Assembly (NCBI RefSeq): GCF_022539665.2
Contig: NC_081336.1
Span: forward strand, 992,001-1,056,000
Direction of reading: 5' to 3'
DNA from: Daphnia carinata
Lineage: Eukaryota; Arthropoda; Branchiopoda; Diplostraca; Daphniidae
DNA length: 64,000 nt
Positions 58,975-64,000 of this stretch are shown one piece after another. Under the pieces are notes generated by a model. The model made no database searches and was not told the DNA's origin. It worked only from the letters and a program-made list of their open reading frames with translations. The stretch's first letter is position 1; each line of letters begins with the position of its first letter. A program made the translations under genes and the position numbers.

Positions 58975-59225
58975 GAAATCACCCGAGGCTAAAAGTGAGC
59001 TTTTTCCAAGAAGTCATTAAATATGTGGTTTTGCACCCTTCCCTCGTTCACTTCAGTGGCGTGAGATAATATTTCTAATGGGAAGGGTAAGCAAAAGGTG
59101 AATGGGCGTTTTTTTTCAGTGCTGGCTACGCATCATGATCTCATTACCTGTCTGCACCTCGCGCAGGTTGTTACGCAATAAATTTGGTGCAGCAAATCTC
59201 CCAATTCAAAGTAAGTCTGCATTTC
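58975..59225 (+). repeat. triplicated non-coding element, copy 3
   Basis: Very similar to 53695-53950, and ends AATTCAAAGTAAGT. It is part of the larger block duplicated between copies C and E. Confidence 0.55.
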
Positions 59226-59950
59226 TGATTTTGTTCTTTTTGAAGAAGTGAATTGCTTAAAAATTAGTTAGTACGAAGCCCCATGTTCGAGTTAAGTTTA
59301 TCACATATTTTACTGTTGAAAAGGCAAAAATCAGTGGTTCCAAATAAGGTTGAAATCGAGTGTTAGTCTCTACTTAGACTCGCAATCGTTGTCTAGTTTT
59401 CCATAGTGTATCACGAACAAGCCAAACAGTCGTCGTGGAGATTGCACAAGTGTGACGCTTCCCTGTCTGTAACTAATCGTTCCATTAACCGTATTTCCAT
59501 TTCAGTTGCGCGTATGATATTTACGAAAATTCCACATGTAATGTCTTTGATTCGTCTTGTATAATTTAAGCGCAGCTTCCCAACGGTCATCTTGTATAGT
59601 TGTAGAATCTATTTTCGTGCTGGTTGCGACATGTGAAGATGCAACCAGACCTATTGTTAGCATCAATCTCGACTGTGGGAGCTTTTACCTGCTTTGAATT
59701 TTAAATTCGAATTTTGTCTCAAAGCATCCCGCTTACCGCTGTTCTTTACTGACATGCAAAAAAACGGACGAAAACAATTGATAGGGGAAGAGGAAGAACG
59801 GCTGTAGTTTTAGACTCAATGTTACTATTTTCGTTGATGCGATTGATTGACATTTTGCAATTGTATAGATGCCAGACGAAATCGATAGGTTCAAGTGAGT
59901 GCATTTGAACAGCGATTACATCTGTTTGCGATGTCAGGCGGGTCTTGGGG
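59226..59950. other. intergenic, no gene seen
   Basis: Homology to the copy C flank ends near 59300. The rest is the 5' flank of the collagen-like gene. Confidence 0.5.
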
Positions 59951-59960
59951 TGTATATAAA
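59951..59960 (+). promoter_or_regulatory. TATA box of the collagen-like gene
   Basis: TGTATATAAA only about 35 bp before the ATG at 59994, implying a very short 5' UTR. Confidence 0.5.
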
Positions 59961-59993
59961 AAGAGGCTATGCAGGGAGTTTCAAACTGTGAAA

Positions 59994-61052
<1,059 letters not shown>

Positions 61053-61927
61053 GACACTATTGTATTAATAACTGAGTGATTTTTGTTTAATTTAAACGCT
61101 TTTATGCTTAATTTATTGAATGGGAAATGTTTCCCAACTGTTCAACGTAGTTTTTCACCGTGGTGTTGGGTCTTGGTACGTTATGCTGTTAACTTATTGC
61201 TAAATGGATATGTGTTGGGAAACAAGCTTAGTGTGCTTGTTGTTCCAACAAGTCCATGTCCATTTAATTTAGAAAAATATACATTTGCCATGCACATCCG
61301 TCATTTAACTTTTAATAGGACAAACGGCAGTTACTTTTGCTATCAAGCAAACGCCTATCTTCTTTTGATTGTGGAACTGATGATGATTGAATTTATGATG
61401 GACCTGTGTTAGATCTAAAATTTTATGTTTAATTAGATAAATCGACTTGCCATATTGGAATACGCTGCGCAACACCTGACGTTGGTAATTAAACAAAGGT
61501 AAGCTAAACAACAAGAATTCCACGATTAAAGTTTCTTTTTTTCAAGACGTTTCGAAGCCATTGGAAAGACAGAACGGACCAAGGTATTTTTAAATCACCA
61601 AAATGTAGCGAAAACTTTAAAATGTATGGATATTCCTAGGGCAATCAGTTTAGAATCATTGCTATTTGCTGTTGACGTAACGGAGTTAATCGAGAAATTT
61701 GTTTCCTGATCGAGGTAAATGTTTGAATTAATTCATTTCTTTTTCGCTTTTGCATAGTTCGCATTACAAACATAATCATTTTTATCGATGCACTTTGTTA
61801 CACAGTAAAATACTTGCTTTAACTATACAAGATACCACGTAAGGTAAAAAAGAAATCTCTTTAAAAAAAAAAAAAAAAACGGAAAGGAGGTTTCTTGAAT
61901 AATTTCTTAATTTTTCTTTTTAAATCG
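61053..61927. other. convergent intergenic region, no gene seen
   Basis: 3' flanks of the collagen-like gene (plus) and the 7TM gene (minus). An open frame at 61083-61412 has no recognisable feature. Confidence 0.45.
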
Positions 61928-63425
61928 TCAGTAAAGCCAGCCTCGATGATTGTAAGGTGTTCGATGAATTTTGTCGGCGGGATTATTCCTAGTTGTGCCA
62001 CGACCGGTTATCTCTTTTCGTGACCTAAAGGTCTTGTTAGTCCTGTGGCCTATGCTCATGTCTGTGCGAAGTTTATTATGCCAACGATGTGGCGATCGCT
62101 GATGCCCTCCATGATGGTGGTGATGATGATGCCGACTACCGTCTACGTATTCACGTGACCTCCTCTTACCGCCGTAGTTCAGGTGATACTGACTGTTGCG
62201 AGCTTTGTTTATGGCCTGTAAAGCTATATCGGGGATTGTTTGCCCATCAGTGGTAATAGGCACTATAATAATTTCTAATTTAAAAAAAAAAAATTATGTT
62301 GAATTTTGATTCAATAATTTAGAAACCAATCGCAAAATTTAATTACCTGGATCGCTCATGTTGAGTTTCTCAGAGCTTCTGCTTTTGTAGTCCATAATTT
62401 TATGCATATCTTTCGGATCACGTTCCTCATGATAGATAACTTCTTCTTTTTGCGAGTAGATACTATCGTCGTTGGAATCTGTCCGATCTTGCCTCGGGAT
62501 TAAAGCGATTAGAGAAACGATCACGCACGTTACTAGGCAACCGAAACCGATGCAAGAAGAAAGAAGAGCGTCACCAAGGACGCACGCCGCCCCCAACCAA
62601 CATCCAGCGAACGCTCCACTGAACGTAGCCGCTAATCCAACATGAATTGCTTCTCGTGACTTCCATTGCGATCGAGTTCGTCGAGCTGTCCGATAGACCA
62701 GCAATAAGACGACGCCAATTAGTAAAGCTGGATACAGCATCATCAATAACTGGTCGTGAATGGTCAGCACGCAGATCTTTCGAGCGCTGCGTAGGACGTA
62801 GGCTATGCTGATTACGAGTTGATTCAACACAACGAAGAAGATTAACAACCATTGAAGGAAGATGTGGGCTCGCATTGTGTGCTGGATGATCCTGGACAGC
62901 AATCCTGCAGCCAATAGAGCGTAAGCGACTCCGGGTCCGATGAAAAGCATCCGGCACGATCCATCGTTCAATGGAACAGCAGCCACGATTGATATTGAAG
63001 CCAAAAAAATCAAACCGAATAGAAATGGGATTTGCAACCATGGTAGGAGGGATGATTTCCTATTTGAATTGTATTAAAACAATGATACTGTTATTGCTAT
63101 AAAAGGTTTTTTAACGTCTCAGTACGAGAACCGCTATACGTTCTGTACGTTTGCTGTCAGGCGTGAACGAGATCTGTTAAGTGTACGTTTTTTTACAAGA
63201 CAAAATGGCAGTTACCTTGACGAAGACGGTTTGATCCAAAAACAAAAGCAGATGACTGTGTACAATAAAAGCGAGCACAGAGTGATGACGGACATGGCTA
63301 TAGAGGAATTAAACATAAGATAAATGTTATTCTAATTGAACTAAAAAAATTGTTTTCAACTTACCTAGTAATGGCGTAGCCCAAGAATCCTCACGGAAGA
63401 CACCTTTGAACGCGTCCAATGCCAT
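61928..63425 (-). CDS. seven-transmembrane class-C-like receptor (400 aa, 4 exons)
   Basis: Exons 63425-63365, 63297-63216, 63059-62347 and 62274-61928; the sum is divisible by three. Seven hydrophobic segments can be counted: MSVITLCSLLLYTVICFCFW; IPFLFGLIFLASISIVAAV; MLFIGPGVAYALLAAGLL; FLQWLLIFFVVLNQLVISIA; LLMMLYPALLIGVVLLLVY; HVGLAATFSGAFAGCWLGA; CIGFGCLVTCVIVSLIAL. The CRML before segment 3 and the SWATPLLA entry to segment 1 resemble class C GPCRs with short N-termini (GPRC5- or Boss-like), but the subfamily is uncertain. The cytoplasmic tail is long and hydrophilic, with seven consecutive histidines (SRHHHHHHHGGHQ). The ATG follows an in-frame stop; a large ectodomain exon upstream cannot be ruled out. 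The last acceptor could instead be seven bases or so downstream. Confidence 0.7.
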
Positions 63426-64000
63426 AGCAAGTTCACTTTAAAGTTAGCCTCGATTGGAAGAGACGACACAAAAAACTTGTTTCCTTCCGTTTGAAAGAAA
63501 ACTCGTGTTAAGTTCCCATCGTTTCGTTGTTTTCCTGATACTGCACCGTCTTCTAACAGATTCTGAAAGCAACCCCGTCGAGCAATTATGGTCGACAGGG
63601 CAAACAGTACCAATTAAACATGAAAAAACATGTTTCTCGCATGCAGCAAATGAAATTTTTTCAACGGAAACGACGTGAATGTCTTGAAATAAACGAGTCT
63701 TAAAGCACTACACTTTTTTCTTGAACGTACGAAAAATGTATCCACGTTCACATGAGACTCGTTCTCTTCGGACTGGCCAACACTTGCACGAATATCGGTA
63801 CTTTTTACCGTGCCCGTTGCTCACCGCAGAACAGCCTACGGCTCCTAATAAAATGACTGCCCTCCCTCGGCTTTTTTTGACGACCGAGACTTCCGTGTTG
63901 TTTTCTCCATTTTTCTTTTTTTTTCTGAACGCTGTAGTGATGATGCACAACGTGAACAACTCCCTTGAGGGTGGGATAAGAATAATGGAATCATGCTACG
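63426..64000. other. upstream flank of the 7TM gene; nothing firm
   Basis: Minus-strand open frames at 63365-63613 and 63708-63959 are Lys/Arg-rich and lack known motifs. They may be 5' UTR or an upstream exon, but I cannot support either. Confidence 0.35.

Noticed and set aside
63708..63959. 83-codon Lys/Arg-rich minus-strand frame at the right edge
   Set aside because: No motif, no visible splice link to the 7TM gene; possible UTR.

Overview
The window is nuclear DNA of an arthropod, most likely a branchiopod crustacean of the Daphnia type. This is an inference from gene content (a dpr-type Ig gene, several GT10 fucosyltransferases, an ADAM protease), very short introns (often 60-90 bp), TATA boxes close to short genes, and dense A/T homopolymers and CA/GT microsatellites. 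No species can be named from the sequence alone. All gene models come from reading frames plus GT/AG splice sites. In every complete model the exon lengths sum to a multiple of three.

Layout. 0-3.2 kb: the 5' part of an ADAM metalloproteinase gene on the minus strand, running off the left edge. 3.6-10.9 kb: five small two-exon genes for secreted, repeat-bearing, charge-patterned precursors (four minus, one plus). Each has a TATA box and a first coding exon that encodes only MK, MIK or MAK. 12.7-15.0 kb (plus) and 38.0-40.3 kb (minus): two paralogous ten-exon genes for secreted CUB-like proteins. 17.1-18.0 kb: a GC-rich single-exon orphan gene for a membrane-anchored Cys-rich protein. 22.3-27.7 kb: a dpr-like Ig-superfamily gene whose large intron holds a tandem array of tRNA-like repeats. 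29.5-30.2 kb: BLOC1S4 (cappuccino), convergent with a single-pass membrane protein carrying PPxY motifs (30.4-31.6 kb). 31.6-38 and 40.5-46 kb: largely non-coding and homopolymer-rich.

46.3-59.2 kb: a tandem cluster of GT10 alpha-1,3-fucosyltransferase genes, all on the minus strand. Two copies look intact, three carry a single clear lesion (88-bp deletion, nonsense, nonsense), and two are first-exon relics, one of them an apparent fusion scar. 60.0-61.1 kb: a short secreted collagen-like protein. 61.9-63.4 kb: a seven-transmembrane, class-C-like receptor with a histidine-rich tail.

The strongest candidate for something undescribed is the 3.6-10.9 kb cluster. Its genes share a signal-peptide exon structure, (in three of them) a PAP/YEAP spacer and a KY(R/K)RS dibasic site, and then different cationic repeat modules separated by acidic spacers. 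This looks like a family of secreted multi-peptide precursors. An antimicrobial or structural role is inference only.
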